Notes: generated by a model not told the origin, from the letters alone. DNA of 64,000 nucleotides from Schistocerca nitens (GCF_023898315.1 NC_064614.1:1057232432-1057296431), one strand, 5' to 3'. Shown: positions 44,003-55,316, counted from the stretch's first letter. Translations and numbers: made by a program.

Positions 44003-45026
44003 CCGACGAGTGCACCTTCCATCGGGATCGCCCTTACAACACTCGTAACGTTCATTACTGGGCAAGCGGAAATCCTCACGTCACGTATGTCCATGGACAC
44101 CAGGAACGATTTTTGCTCAACATTTCGGTAGGCATTGTGGGTGACCATCTGATTGGGCCGGTCCGTCTACCTCCTCGACTTACCAGGGTAAATTACCTAA
44201 GTTTTTGCCAGAAACTCTACCCAGCCTGCTGGAAGATATTCCACTAGACATACTTCTGTGCAAGTGGTTGCAGCATGTTGGGGCGCCGGCACATAACAGT
44301 CGTGCTGTGTGCTGATATTTAAATGAACTTCTCGACGGCCGGGTAATTGGCAGGAATGCTCGTAGGACATGACCCCCGCGATCACCAGAGCTCACGCCAC
44401 CGGACTCTTTCCTGTGGGGATTGTTCCACGTCCTAGTTCACCCACTCGGATGAGAACCACCTAGAACCGACGAGAAATTAACGGATCGCATTCAGCATGC
44501 CACCAATCACATCAGGGCAATGCCAGGAATCTTTGAAACAGTTCGACGAAACACCGTTCGACGTTACCATGCTTTTGTCGCGTCAGAGGGTCACCAGTTC
44601 GAGCATCTGCTTTAGGTTAACAATACCCTAGTTACAAAAAAGGCCCTTTTCAGGGCCGACATAATTAGTAAGAGACTAACAGTTGTTGACGGGTTTGCTA
44701 CCGGTACGCCTTATCATGAAACTACAATGGATGTGTCCGGCCCACGGTGGATTCTCCCCCAGAGTGAAAGGCTGGTGCACTACCACCGAGCGAGCGGGCC
44801 GCCTTCGATACATCGCGATCTGCGGCAGGCAAAGCATTCGCGGTCTTGCGTTGTCCAGAGCATCCGGCCACAGGGCAATCCCGCAGCCAATCGGAGCGCG
44901 TGGCGCCAAGTTTCCGTAGTTTACAAATTGTGCGGTATCTACCTACACAACATTAGTAATTTTGATTCCTACTGGCATCAGCTATCCAGAGTTAAAATTC
45001 GTAACACAGTTTTTCTCCACCCTGTA

Positions 45027-45928
45027 TGTATTTGTACAATGTGATACTACACAACATTTGTAAACCATTTTCCGAAACATATATTCGAAAGCAAGACGTC
45101 ATTGAACTAACATAAGGCAGTAGGAGCAGCGAGCTAGACAATGACGTTACAGGCATCACATGACTCGAATGGAGCGTTTTAGGCGGTCTTCAAATTACTG
45201 ATTTTCTTTTTCGTTTCTGAGGAAAAAAGCATGTTAGGAGCCTACAATGAAATAATAATTTAAGACAGTTTTCAGAAAGCAGCTAAATACCCTATTGCCG
45301 TGCGCCAAAGGTTGTTTGTAGGCACTGTTACAACACTGGCGATTGTTTAGTTTGTTGAATTTTGTTTGTTCCTCCTTTGGTTAGTGGTGAGACAACTGTC
45401 GCCAAATGCTGTATTGTGCACGCACAGTTCTTGTCTTCGTTTATCATTGTAACTAACAACTATGAAGGACAGAACTAATCGATGTCACAACATTTATTAC
45501 AAACAGTGCGAATACAATTCTAACTTTTCTGAATGGTGTCCAAGCAAAAGTCACTCGGTCACAAAGATCTAAACTAAACAGTTAGCTTGTCCCAGATTCC
45601 AAGTGCATTCGAGATATGCTAGCTTGTACGATATCGTCCAGTATGTAAACACACTGTAACGTAGCAGATTATTACGGAATAACATTTATTGCAGTAAGAT
45701 ACGCAGGCTTGGAGCCGTTGGCTGAAAGGAGGCTGCAGAATTGTGTCTTAGCTATGACTCATTACACAGCTATCGCTACGAGACAGCGTGAGAACGGACT
45801 ACTGTGTCGTCTAGTACGAACGTATATACATACTCCCTACGAATGTAAATAAACCATAGTAAATATTATCCAATTCCTTTCAAACTTGGTATACTAGTTT
45901 TTTGTTATTCAGTAGATCTCATCCAAAT
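45027..45928. other. Intronic spacer, nothing recognised
   Basis: No gene or known repeat was found in this stretch. Confidence 0.3.
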
Positions 45929-45941
45929 TTCGACTTTTTCT

Positions 45942-46123
45942 AAAAAATGGCTCTAAGCACTATAGGACGTAACATCTGAGGTCATCAGTCCCCTAGACTT
46001 AAACCTAACTAACCTAAGGACATCAAACACATCCATTCCCGAGGCAGGATTCGAACCTGCGACCGTAGCAGCAGCGCGGTTTCGGACTGAAGCGCCTAGA
46101 ACAGTTCGGTCACAGCGGCCGGC
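45942..46123 (-). mobile_element. tRNA-Leu-like SINE (family A), internally shortened
   Basis: A minus-strand copy lacking a few bases of the family body. The target duplication is ttcgactttttct at 45929-45941 and, diverged, ttcggctttttatct at 46124-46138. Confidence 0.9.
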
Positions 46124-46138
46124 TTCGGCTTTTTATCT

Positions 46139-47639
46139 GTTATAGTTTCGGAGACTGAAAAAATTACTTAAGCCATAAAACCGACAATCAGTTCACAAAA
46201 GTTTGTTAGGAATAATAACAGTTGGTCTTTTGTTATCATTTGAAATCATTACCAGAATTTTCAGGATATAACATAACTTAATTGGATTTTTTCTTTTCAG
46301 AAACTTTAGTTACTTTGCATTTTTTAGTATAAAATTAATGAAATGTTAATATTTGGTTATCATGTTGTGTGAATAAGCTGGAATGAATGAGAGTGTGTAT
46401 GTGGGACATACATCAAAATTCAATATTGTTTTCTGTAAAACTTGTCGAAATTGGACCGTGGGAAAGGTGTATTGTACCCACGTTGCTGATGACGTATGTC
46501 GAGGTGTGCGTACTTTTATAAAAGAGCAGCCAGAATATCAGTTGAAAGTGTAATCGGTTTCTAAATTAATTTCAAGATTATTTTTTCATTTCGATCTTTT
46601 TTATTAAACATTATATTAATATCTCCATTTTGGAATGACGTAAATAACTTTCTGAAGAGTGATTGGCTTAGGCAAGTTTTGCCGCAAGAATGATATAAAA
46701 GGATCCTTCTGATTGGTCAGTCAGACTGATCAGCCAATCAGAATTAAGAGGTTGCCACATACAGAAAGTTAGATATGCAGAGAGTGGAGTAGCATCGAGA
46801 TAGTCGCTCGCTAGCTATCGGATGTATAAGGTCATGTTAGATGTCACGGTGCGCATTATGTGTAAAATGAAGGAATATTGAGTTCCTCGCATTTTGTACG
46901 AATCATGACTAAAGCTGTTGCAGTTATGCACATTTTGATGAAACGGGACATTTCTGGATTGATTTGTTGGAAAGTTATGAGTTTGTGAAATTTCGGCCTT
47001 CAGTGAAAAATTCACGTGGCATTTTCTGCGTTCATTATGGAACACTTGGCGAACACTTCTATTATAGAAAACCACTGATAAGACCGAATGTGAAACTCAC
47101 TTATAGTAGAGGATCAGTGATTGCTAGTTAGTGTGTTCCACCGGGTCAGACTGGAAATCGATTTCTGGCTGCTTTTCCGTGTGAAATTAGTTGGTTTGTC
47201 TTTGAACTGAGAATGATATAGTAGTATCTCACTAAATGTGGACTTGATAGCCATTCCCAATTGTTGCCTAAACAATAAAAAGCCTTGTCTTGGAATTTTC
47301 GGACACTTATTAAAATCAAAGTACATTATACCACCGCCCGAAATATTGGAAAAAATTAACTTGCAGGAACTGTTTCGCAGCTAGAGTTACGCGGCCTCTG
47401 GATGGTAGGTATTAGGCCTGTTTTCTTCAACGCTGTTTTTTCGCTGTCTAGTAAGTACGTACAATTGCAGAGTGAAGGGACGTAGAACGGAAGCCGTACT
47501 GAGGTAGGTGGACATTTAATAAGAGAAGTACGAGGTACGAACCGACCCCGCCCCACCGCACCTCGCAGACCACTGCAGAACTCCAAGTGACTCTCGTAGT
47601 CAACTTGCATAGTACTCGTAGACAACTAACTGTAACTGG
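46139..47639. other. Intronic spacer; possible promoter region near 46.7 kb
   Basis: AT-rich to 47.3 kb and then richer in GC. tataaaa stands at 46694-46700, followed by an imperfect palindrome at 46709-46741 that contains inverted CCAAT boxes (gattgg and ccaatc). This could be an LTR promoter, but no LTR ends are visible. Minus-strand ORFs at 46815-47625 show no motif. Confidence 0.3.
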
Positions 47640-50000
47640 GCAGTGCGACCCCCAAAATACGCTGTGAGAGGAAGGATTCTATCAGGCTCTAGTTCAGTGC
47701 ACGTGACTGACGTCCCACAGTACTTCGGTCACGTTGGTGCCCTTTGGCAAAGTTGGTGTCCCCCGCGGGTCTGACGAGAACTATAATGTGGCTATACTGC
47801 TTACGTCTGCTGAGGAGGCAACCCCGCAGACAGGGCCATACTGCGGGAGGTCGCTTCGCTTACTCGGCCGTTGAGATCTCGTGAAGAGGTTTTCTGTGCT
47901 GTGGGCGCCGCGGAGAGCAAATTGTCGTGCGTTGTTTTCACAACGCGTGCAAATTGTCGTGTTCCGCGCCTCGCAGCATGGGAAAGAAGGGTGCGCAGAG
48001 GAAACCTGCCGCTACGAAGGGGCCTTCGGTTGTGCAACTCACTGAATCTGCCGACCGTGCAAGGAACTCCCGAGAAGACGAGTCGCGGCCTGTCCCCCTT
48101 TTGTACGTCAAGTGCAAAGGCGGGTGGACAGCGCTGTTCGACACCATGACGAATTGCGCTCGGAACGAGGTGGTCTACGAGTCTGTCGATACAGACTCGC
48201 TGATCTGCGTTCGAGCCGCAAACGTGGCCGACCACAGGGCGATCAAGGTCGCAGTGGCCGACCACATCGTCGACGCGCCGCCGGCGCGTGAGAAGGCACC
48301 TTCCGTAGGAAGGATGAAGACGACTAAGGCACTCCTCAGGGGGTTACCTTGGTGCTGTGATGAGGCAGCGGTCCGGGAAGGGCTGCTGCGAGCCGGGTTT
48401 GGTAATGCAGCCGCAAGGTCGCATAACCGGACCAACAGGAAGAGGGCGCCGCTCTATGCCGTGACCGTGCAAACGGTCGACGGCGGGAGCGACATCTTCG
48501 ACTTGCGGAAGTTGCTGGGCTTCCCGGTTACGACGGAGGCTCTCCCGACCGCCATGGACCCTCAGCCCCAGTGCTTCAGTTGCCAGGGCGAGGGCCATGT
48601 TGCGAAGTATTGCCGCAACTCGGCGCGGTGCGTCAAGTGCACAAGGTGAGCACGACAGCCGCGCCTGCGACAGCGGCAGCAACGCTCTGCTGACTTGTGT
48701 CCGGTGTGGCGGCCCGCACGTCGCCAGTTGGCGCGGTTGTGCGGCTTTCTCAAGCCGCAACCGTGCCGGGGACGGCGAAGCGGCCGCGGCCGCACCGACG
48801 CAGCAGCAGAAGCGAAGACGACGTCGGAAACGGCGTAGGGCGCAGAACAGCCCGGCGCAGCTGAGGGACGGCGCAGCAGCAGATCCACCTGCCAGGGGCA
48901 GGGACGGCCGCTCGGAAACGGGCAGCCAGGACGCAGCTCGCTCTCCCGTGAAGAGATATGACCTCGAACTCGGCACCGCCGTGAAGGAGGCCACAGCAGC
49001 CCTCAAAGCCGTCATAGCGGCGGAGAGGGCTGCCTTCGCAGCCGCCGTGGCTGCAGAGAAGGAAGAGGCCTTGAGGCAACTGCGCGCAGTCTTCGCCCAA
49101 GGCCTCAGCGCAGTCGTACCTGCGAACACTCCTGCGACCTCGCAGAAGAACGTTCGCGCGCCTATCCCAGCGGTTGCCCCAGCAGCACCGCAGGTGAGAG
49201 GCGCAAAGAAGACAACCGCCGCCCCAGCGGAACCGGTGGCAACGCCGACTGCTGCGGGACCGGGCCCCGCAAGGGATCGAGAAGCCAAAAGGGCGGTCTT
49301 CATCGCACAAGTGCGAGCGAACGGTAATACCTTTTCCTCCGACGCTGAATTGGCGCAGCTCTCTGAACAAGCGGAGCTCATGGAAGATACATTACGGAAG
49401 GGCTGCGGCGTCCAGTAGAGGAGGACGCTGAACGGTAGCCGACCGCCGCCGTTATGCACCAGCCTGATGAAGCTGCACCAAGTCACTGACGACAAGGCGC
49501 AGCAGAGGGCCTAACAGCAACGCATGCGTTGCCGCGCCGACCTCTTATGTTACAGGGAGGAAGCCACTGCGGCCGGCCCAGGAGACTACAAGCGAGCCCA
49601 GCCGCAGCACCCAGACTGACCCAGCTAACGAACACGCAGCACATAGGTAACGATGCACGATACCTCACGCTAACCCTACCTCACCTTGCATGCTCTGTCG
49701 CAGCTAGCAAGCCGCCACTGCCCTTACTACCCGTCCTACTGTCGCAGAGGTTTTTTTTCCCTTGGCGCTGGCCTTGGCACTTTTTTTCGTCTGCTCTTAC
49801 AACCGCTACCCTTCAATCGTTTTCGACCACTTCTATCTCCTGATGGACCATGTTAATGAGTAATCTTACCCAGACGCATGGATAACATCACAGCCCGCAT
49901 CCTGTGACGCCTGATTCAAAAACTAACATGTTTACGGAGGTGACAGTAGAACTTTTGGTTTGGTCACCACGTTGGTGTGGGCGTGGAGGGGCCCCATCCT
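47640..50000 (+). mobile_element. Jockey-type LINE remnant with ORF1 but without ORF2
   Basis: A GC-rich island with a 5' leader (about 47640-47977), a frameshifted ORF1 (47978-49418) and a 3' part to about 50000. A short ORF starting M-D-N-I-T-A-R-I-L at 49878 resembles the beginning of a jockey-type ORF2 but stops at once. No reverse transcriptase follows, so ORF2 was deleted or never present. The ends are not defined. Confidence 0.6.
47978..49418 (+). pseudogene. Jockey-type LINE ORF1 (gag-like RNA-binding protein), one frameshift
   Basis: Start at the Met at 47978 (M-G-K-K-G); the first frame runs to 48649 and a second to 49418, overlapping at 48597-48649, so one frame change breaks it. 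The first frame has an RNA-recognition-like region with L-L-R-G-L-P-W near residue 116, then the zinc knuckle C-x2-C-x4-H-x4-C near residue 200 and C-V-K-C of a second. The second frame starts inside that knuckle and gives C-V-R-C-G-G-P-H-x6-C, a third, then a Lys/Arg-rich stretch and an Ala/Glu-rich coiled coil (about 49000-49110). This domain order is typical of insect jockey-clade ORF1 proteins, which coat the element's RNA. GC content is far above its neighbours. Confidence 0.75.
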
Positions 50001-51609
50001 TATTTGCGCAACTTGCATACAGCAGACGCAATCTCATAACATCTTAGTCTTGAGTGTTTAAAGAATTTCTTCCTGGTTGTTGGTAGTTGCCTGGATTGTA
50101 TACACTTTTGCCTCCTAGAATGATGTAAAATTGTAACAATTATTAGAGCTTAGTTAGACCTGTAGAATTCGTGGTGTACGCGATTCCTTACGACGACGTA
50201 AACCATATGTCGAACATGTTAACCTAAAATTGATGTTCTGTGTAGGTACAAGGTTATAACAACCTTCAGGTTGGTAAAGAAACCTTTTCATAACTCCGAC
50301 TATTTAATTACATTTATACCTTTAATATCAGCAGCTGATAAAACTTAAATCTTTTTTTACACTAGAAACTTACAAATGAAGTGAGATAGTGCTACAGATT
50401 ACTCCAAAGTCGCAACATTCCATTTGCATTCTGTATACATCCACATATTCACCTGACAAAGGAAGTTCATGCTTTCAAAATGCGTCGTGGAGATAAATAG
50501 TGACTGGTAACAGTAAACTTGTTGTTTCATTTGATATCAGAAACAGTCATGTTCTCACTTAAAGTTCGTAATGTACATTTTTGTCTTTTTTAAGGAGAAC
50601 TGAAAAGTAATATTCCAGGAGATTACCTGATGCATATTTTTGAAAACTGTTTTAACATCGGCAACTGTTAAATTAATATGTTGCAAGAGAAAGTATGAAT
50701 GGTCTTACATTGTAGTTAATGCATTGAAGTTATTTTTTTAAGCGATAGGAGAGGGGAACACAGTCAACGTAAATTGCAGATACTTCTCCTCCAAATTCTA
50801 CTATAAATAGCGAAGGTAACATTTTTTTAATAATATAAGCTGGGAGTAGAAAGATCAGTAAGCTGTACTTCCCAAACCCGTCTCCCTTGTCTCTAATAAT
50901 TCATAAAGAAAATAGTCCTAGACAAAGAAACCTATGTTTGATCAATTTTTGGTCAAAGTTTGTCGGCGAAGCCATACCAAATGAATTCGAAAAAAGTCTC
51001 TGAAAGCTTACGAAGTGCCTTACTCGAAAATTACGTAACCATATTACGTACCAAAACAATACCACTACTCCGAGAGAGAAAAGTTTTTGTACTTGATTTC
51101 GTGCTTTTTCGGCACCTGTGAGTTGATAACAAGCAGGAATTCTAGAACTTTTAGGATCAAATGATTTAGTCTTGTTAAAGAAAACGTGCAGTGATGCTAA
51201 ATGTGTTTGGGGAAGACATCATCATCATCTAGAAGCAAAGACAAAGCTAACGTATAGAACTCACGTAAATTTCTGTTAAACATACACACTCGACGAGTGT
51301 TATCAGAAGTCAACACTCATCACTCAATGTGACTTGCTTGTCAGCCTACTCTTTTGCGGACTGTCTATCAATGAAGAAATTAAACACATAAATTCCTTTC
51401 TAAATTATTTGCTACTATCAAATGTAATGAATTCACCAGGAACTAAAATTTTGGACATAATTTTCAAAACGATTTCTTTATTTGTTGGAGTATGAGAGTT
51501 CATGACTATAAATACTAGCTAATTTTTAATTAAATTACTGTCAACGGTTTATCGTAGGTCAAAGTTAGTAAGATAGAAAGAGAGAAAGGTAGGGAGACGA
51601 CTGATAAAG
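50001..51609. other. Intronic spacer, nothing recognised
   Basis: AT-rich sequence with no gene, RNA or known repeat. Confidence 0.3.
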
Positions 51610-51621
51610 GAAAACTCAGTT

Positions 51622-51821
51622 GCCGGCCGGAGTGACCGAGCGGTTCTAGGCGCTACAGTCTGTAACAGCGTGAACAGCTACGGTCGCAGGTTCGAATCCT
51701 GCCTCGGGCATGGATGTGTGTGATGTCCTTAGGTTGGTTAGGTTTAAGTAGTTCTAAGTTCTAGGGGACTGATGACCTCAAAAGTTAAGTAACATAGTGC
51801 TCAGAGCCATTTGAACCATTT
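51622..51821 (+). mobile_element. tRNA-Leu-like SINE (family A)
   Basis: Full-length plus-strand copy with a 12-bp target duplication, gaaaactcagtt, at 51610-51621 (reads gaaaactcagtt) and 51822-51833. Confidence 0.95.
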
Positions 51822-51833
51822 GAAAACTCAGTT

Positions 51834-52426
51834 ATCCAAAATAAGGAATTGAATCTTGTCCTTCAGTTAAGCAGTTATAATTTCCACTTGCATACAGTAA
51901 GGTCTTGATATGTGTGCAGGATGTAGTCAAGTGAATAAGAAAATTTTATAAACTTGGTTACGTGATATATTTGAGCTTTTTCCCTTGTATTTTGGTGTCT
52001 TGTGCTCCTTTCGTTCCAGTCAGAGAATACCTTGACAACCATTGTAACTATGAGCTGTTTCATTATGTTGCTTGCCGTTTTTAGGGTTCCGTACATGAAT
52101 CCGTAAAAACATAACCCTCACGGGATCACCTTATTCTCCGCATGCCTGTCTGTTGTCTATCCGACTAATAAGGCCCTTATTTCTCAGGAACGGGTATTTG
52201 CAACAAGTTTAAATTTAAGTCACGTACTAAGGCATACCTTCCCGTTGTGGACTGAAAAATTTAATTTCTCTTTAACGGGTATAAATAAATTTGAAATACT
52301 AAGTTCTACGAGCTCCTGGCGGTGAACAAAATTTAAGGTTATAATTCATTACGATGAAAAGATACGGCAATATGTGACACATACTCTGATACCCTAAACT
52401 CACTCGTCCAGATCATGTAAATGAAC
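51834..52426. other. Intronic spacer
   Basis: No gene is seen. The passage around 52085-52215 (gggttccgtacatgaatccg and after) resembles a repeat text found in insects, but I cannot assign it. Confidence 0.3.
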
Positions 52427-52428
52427 TA

Positions 52429-53090
52429 CGAGGCCTGTTCAGAAAGTAAGCTCCGATTGATTGCCAAATTGAAACCACAGTGAACATCAGAAATGTTTTA
52501 CTTGTAACAATTAGCTACACCTTTCAGCTACTTCTCTACGTAGTCGCCGTTCTGACTTAGACTTTTGTCATAGCGTTGTACCAACTTTTCAATAGCCTCA
52601 TCATAGAAGGCAGCCGCCAGTGCTTTCCGCCAATTCTCCACGCTGGCCTACACCTCGTTGTCTGTGTCAAAATGTTGTCTTCAAAGACAGCGGTTCATGT
52701 GACCAGAGATGAAACTCAGGGGGAGACAATTGCGGACTGTATTGTGGGTAATCTCACATTTCCATTTGAAAACGATGCAGTAGCATCTTCATTGCCCCTG
52801 CAGAATGCGGCTGAGAATTGTCTTGAAGAAGAAACAGCACGACAGTTATGTAATGTTAGCTGCATAGCTTCAGGCGAAATTTCTCACCAGGCCCTCGTAC
52901 TTGGCGGCAGACACTATTTTCTAGACATCTTTACGCACTCACTGCGAGCTCAGAAATGAGAAGAGCGACGTGATGCTAACTGGGGTTATACTAGAGACAC
53001 TACCCAACACATCTGTGCAAAGCTTTATCGGATTTTCATAGTCGTTTCCATTTCGCGACCGATCGGAGCTTACTTTCTGAACGCCCCTCG
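52429..53090 (-). mobile_element. Mariner-derived non-autonomous element, copy 1
   Basis: The inverted ends cgaggcctgttcagaaagta (52429) and the counterpart ending tgaacgcccctcg (53090) match for about 25 bp; TA flanks both. The minus strand still encodes parts of a mariner transposase C-terminus: Y-S-P-Q-L-S-P-P-E-F-H-L-W (near 52740) and Y-D-K-S-x-S-Q-N-G-D-Y-V-E-K (near 52560), with stops and frame changes. The N-terminal half is missing, so it is a deletion derivative. A sister copy starts at 63782. Confidence 0.85.
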
Positions 53091-53256
53091 TATATGTACG
53101 AAGGGCGTTGAATAAGTAACGGAACATTTTGTTGCTCGGCCAGTTTCGGTTGACAAAATTTGAAATTTGGTGCGGGCCATAGAGGAATATTTCCTCTTCA
53201 GGCCCTAGTTTCATGAAGTTTCAATAGATGGCGGCGCTATACATGCTGTAATTGGT

Positions 53257-54345
53257 ATGCCTTCCAAGCAGAGAGCTGTCATTGATTTGTTTTTGGCGGA
53301 AAACCAGAGTGTCATTAATATTCATGTGCGCTTGCAGATGTCTACGGAGACGTCCCAGCGAACAAAAGCAGAGCGAGTCGTTGGGCAACAACGTCGCGGA
53401 AACCTGTCAGAATTCCATCATGCCGTGTGGAACGTGCGGACACAGTCATTCGAGATGACCAATAGCTCACAATCAAACACTTCGCTGGTCAAAATGGTTC
53501 AAATGGCTCTGAGCACTATGGGACCTAACTTCTGAGGTCATCAGTCCGCTAGTACTTAGAACTACGACCGTAGCGGTCGCGCGGTTCCAGACTGTAGCGC
53601 CTAGAACCTCTCGGCCACCCCGGCCGGTACTTCGCTGGTCAACTGGATGTCTTTGTAGTGCTGACCTATTCGTGCACTAATTGGGGTACTCAATGGTGTG
53701 AGACCGCTGTGTTCCTCACCGCCTAACAGAAGACTATAAACGGTATCGAAGGAATTGGTTGCGCGTTACGAGACTGAGCGTGCAATCTTTTATCGAACAT
53801 CTGCACATGAGATAAAACACGAGTTCATAATGGCGAGCGGGAAACAAAACGCTAATCCATGGATTGACACCATATTGCCTGCCCTCCGCAGAAAGTTCAA
53901 AGTCGGAACTGAACAGTTCGTTATAACGACGGTCTTCTGAGACTCTGGTTGGATTACTCAGTTTCATAAGCTCTCTCGTTACGCAACGATGAAGAGTATT
54001 GTGCTACCCACAACAAATATGATGAAATGACTTCAGTGTGTTCGTCGTCACAAAGACACAAAAGAACTTCTCTCTCTCCATGCCAGCGCAAGGGCTCGTA
54101 CAAGTCTGCGCACCTGAGAATTGCTCACACAGCTTCTTTGGACTGCTCTTTCTCATCCACCTTACACGTCGGTTCTCGAGCCTTCCGTCTATTTGGCCGA
54201 ATGAAGGATGTGCTCTTCAGGAAGCAGCACATGGATGATAGGGAGATTACTGATGCAACAAGACGTTGGCTTCGACATCGACCAGTGATAGTGACATGCG
54301 GGAATACAGGCCCTCCGAGTAAAGTGGCATAAGGCCGTCGTAGTG
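53257..54345 (+). pseudogene. Mariner transposase, catalytic residues lost
   Basis: The N-terminus (53257) has the mariner-type helix-turn-helix start (Q-R-A-V-I-D-L-F-L near residue 4, S-V-I-N-I-H-V-R-L). After the SINE, 53755-53940 has A-R-Y-E-T-E-R and K-F-K-V-G. The segment for the first acid, G-D-E-T-W in the family, is replaced by S-A-H-E-I. Near 54077 the second reads L-H-A-S-A-R instead of L-H-D-N-A-R. Around 54160 the S-P-D-L-A-P segment is also altered. Frames change at several places. It is inactive. The order of landmarks matches the whole length of a mariner transposase of about 345 residues. Confidence 0.85.
53493..53628 (-). mobile_element. tRNA-Leu-like SINE (family A) with an internal deletion
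   Basis: A minus-strand copy lacking about 60 bp from the B-box into the body, but keeping both ends. A perfect 14-bp target duplication, acttcgctggtcaa, lies at 53479-53492 and 53629-53642. Confidence 0.95.
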
Positions 54346-54369
54346 AACCGAGGTTATGTTGAAAAATAG

Positions 54370-54430
54370 TGGTGGTGGTGGTTGTTGGGATGTTGAAGGG
54401 GGACTAAACAGCTAAGGTCATCAGTCCCCC
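54370..54430 (-). mobile_element. 61-bp truncated SINE-like insertion
   Basis: It begins tggtggtggtggttgttggg and continues with aagggggactaaacagctaa and ggtcatcagtcccc, a short insect SINE-like unit I know from memory. It is flanked by tgaaaaatag at 54360-54369 and 54431-54440. The shared ggtcatcagtcccc block also occurs in families A and B. Confidence 0.8.
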
Positions 54431-54556
54431 TGAAAAATAGTCTTTTGTGGCAAAAAGAGTGGAGAATAACACGGTATGTTGGAATCTTGAAGGAGACCAA
54501 CCTTGCTTTCAGATACAGATGCGTTGCAGTAAATATTGACCGCCTCTCATACGTGT

Positions 54557-54760
54557 CAGACCTGATAGTCTAGCGCTGCACCGAGCATCTGGAAACCGAG
54601 AAGTCGAGGGATCGAATGTCGATTGGTCGATAGATTTTTCAGCCTTCATTTTGACATAGCCTTCACTTCTCGACGATGTGAGGAGGCGGCAGAAACAACA
54701 CTAAGCCGTGGCTGGCTCATGGTATGCGCTGGATTAAACCTTCGTTACGATTCTGTGTTT
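54557..54760 (+). mobile_element. tRNA-related SINE (family E), copy 1
   Basis: The head tgatagtctagcgctgcacc and a B-box-like gggatcgaatg (near 54608) are followed by gatagatttttcagccttca and ttgacatagccttcacttct. It shares this order with the copy at 58655, so the two define one family. No target duplication was resolved. Confidence 0.65.
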
Positions 54761-55131
54761 GGTCTCCCGCGGTTATCGCGATTATGCTGTTATCCTTTCC
54801 TGCCGCGGGTGGCAGCAGAGGTGTGTATGAATACTCGCAGCTTGAACTATCTTTGACCTGGCGCTTATAGTTTCCGGCTGGGCGGTGTGCGACCAGTCGG
54901 TCGGTTGGCGTGGAGCAGCGAGGAATTCTCCCCGGGACGTAGTTTGGCCGGGGGCCGCTAGCTGTCTCTACGCGGTGTCGGAGTGTGTGGGGCTGTCCCC
55001 ATTGCTACGAGGTCCGTGGCTCACCGATCCTGGACATGAAAGTTGAGTTTTGATTTAATCTACCAGCAAGTCAAGACCATACTGTGTCGTTTGGAGTTCG
55101 TTGTCGGCTGTTGGGATATTCAAAAGTGGCT

Positions 55132-55316
55132 CAAATGGCTCTGAGAACTATGGGACATAACTTCTGAGTCATAAGTCCCCAAGAACTTAGAACTATTTAA
55201 ACCTAACTAACCTAGGACATCACACACATCCATGCCCGAAGCAGGATTCGAATCTGCGACCTTAGCGGTTGCGCGGCTCCAGACTGTAGCGCCTACAACC
55301 GCTCGGCCACTCCGGG
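55132..55316 (-). mobile_element. tRNA-Leu-like SINE (family A)
   Basis: A near full-length minus-strand copy. The duplication cggctgttgggatattc at 55115-55131 and 55317-55333 is 17 bp and perfect; its first bases overlap the SINE end. Confidence 0.95.

Larger units (their letters stand above)
41741..44615 (+). pseudogene. DUF4817-type mariner-like transposase, split by two insertions
   Basis: The N-terminus is open at 41741-41938: Y-S-F-E-E-R-D-M-V-F-V-Y-G-x-A-D-G-N, then R-Y-P-A-R-R-H-T-H-R-Q-M-F and H-R-R-L-G-E-P-G-S, the DUF4817 helix-turn-helix. A long insertion (41963-43548) follows. The frame resumes near 43550 (D-A-A-F-E-E-T-V-L) and passes through L-E-F-C-R-W-F-L-R-R and V-L-F-T-D-E-C, the first catalytic Asp, where a SINE interrupts. 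After it come V-H-Y-W-A-S-G-N-P-H, then I-V-G-D-H-L-I-G-P, H-V-G-A-P-A-H near the second acid (Asp apparently replaced), and the end around 44600. Multiple frame changes. Inactive. The same family left the relic at 13430-14047 and the fold-back at 9874. Confidence 0.85.
39988..45024 (+). mobile_element. DUF4817-type mariner-like element carrying three nested insertions
   Basis: Terminal inverted repeats of about 87 bp. The left one starts ctgggtggagaaaaattgtc at 39988; the right one ends gtttttctccaccctg at 45024. The shared inner text includes ggatagctgatgccagtag. TA flanks both sides (39986-39987 and 45025-45026). Removing the Tc1-like copy (40159-41583), the probable solo LTR (41963-43548) and the SINE (43799-44002) with their target duplications leaves about 1.8 kb, a normal size for such an element. 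Confidence 0.85.
53099..54549 (+). mobile_element. Mariner element with two nested insertions
   Basis: The ends cgaagggcgttgaataagta (53099) and the counterpart ending gcctctcat (54549) are diverged inverted repeats; TA flanks both sides (53097-53098, 54550-54551). It lies 8 bp from the end of the preceding mariner-derived element. A SINE (53493-53628) and a short 61-bp repeat (54370-54430) are nested in it. Confidence 0.85.

Noticed and set aside
48344-49495. 383-codon minus-strand ORF
   Set aside because: It is the antisense of the GC-rich, Ala-rich LINE ORF1; codon bias alone keeps it open.
4551-55316. Functional tRNA genes at the ggttcgaatcctg boxes
   Set aside because: Each belongs to a SINE head with a SINE body and mostly a target duplication; the acceptor and anticodon arms do not form a proper tRNA.
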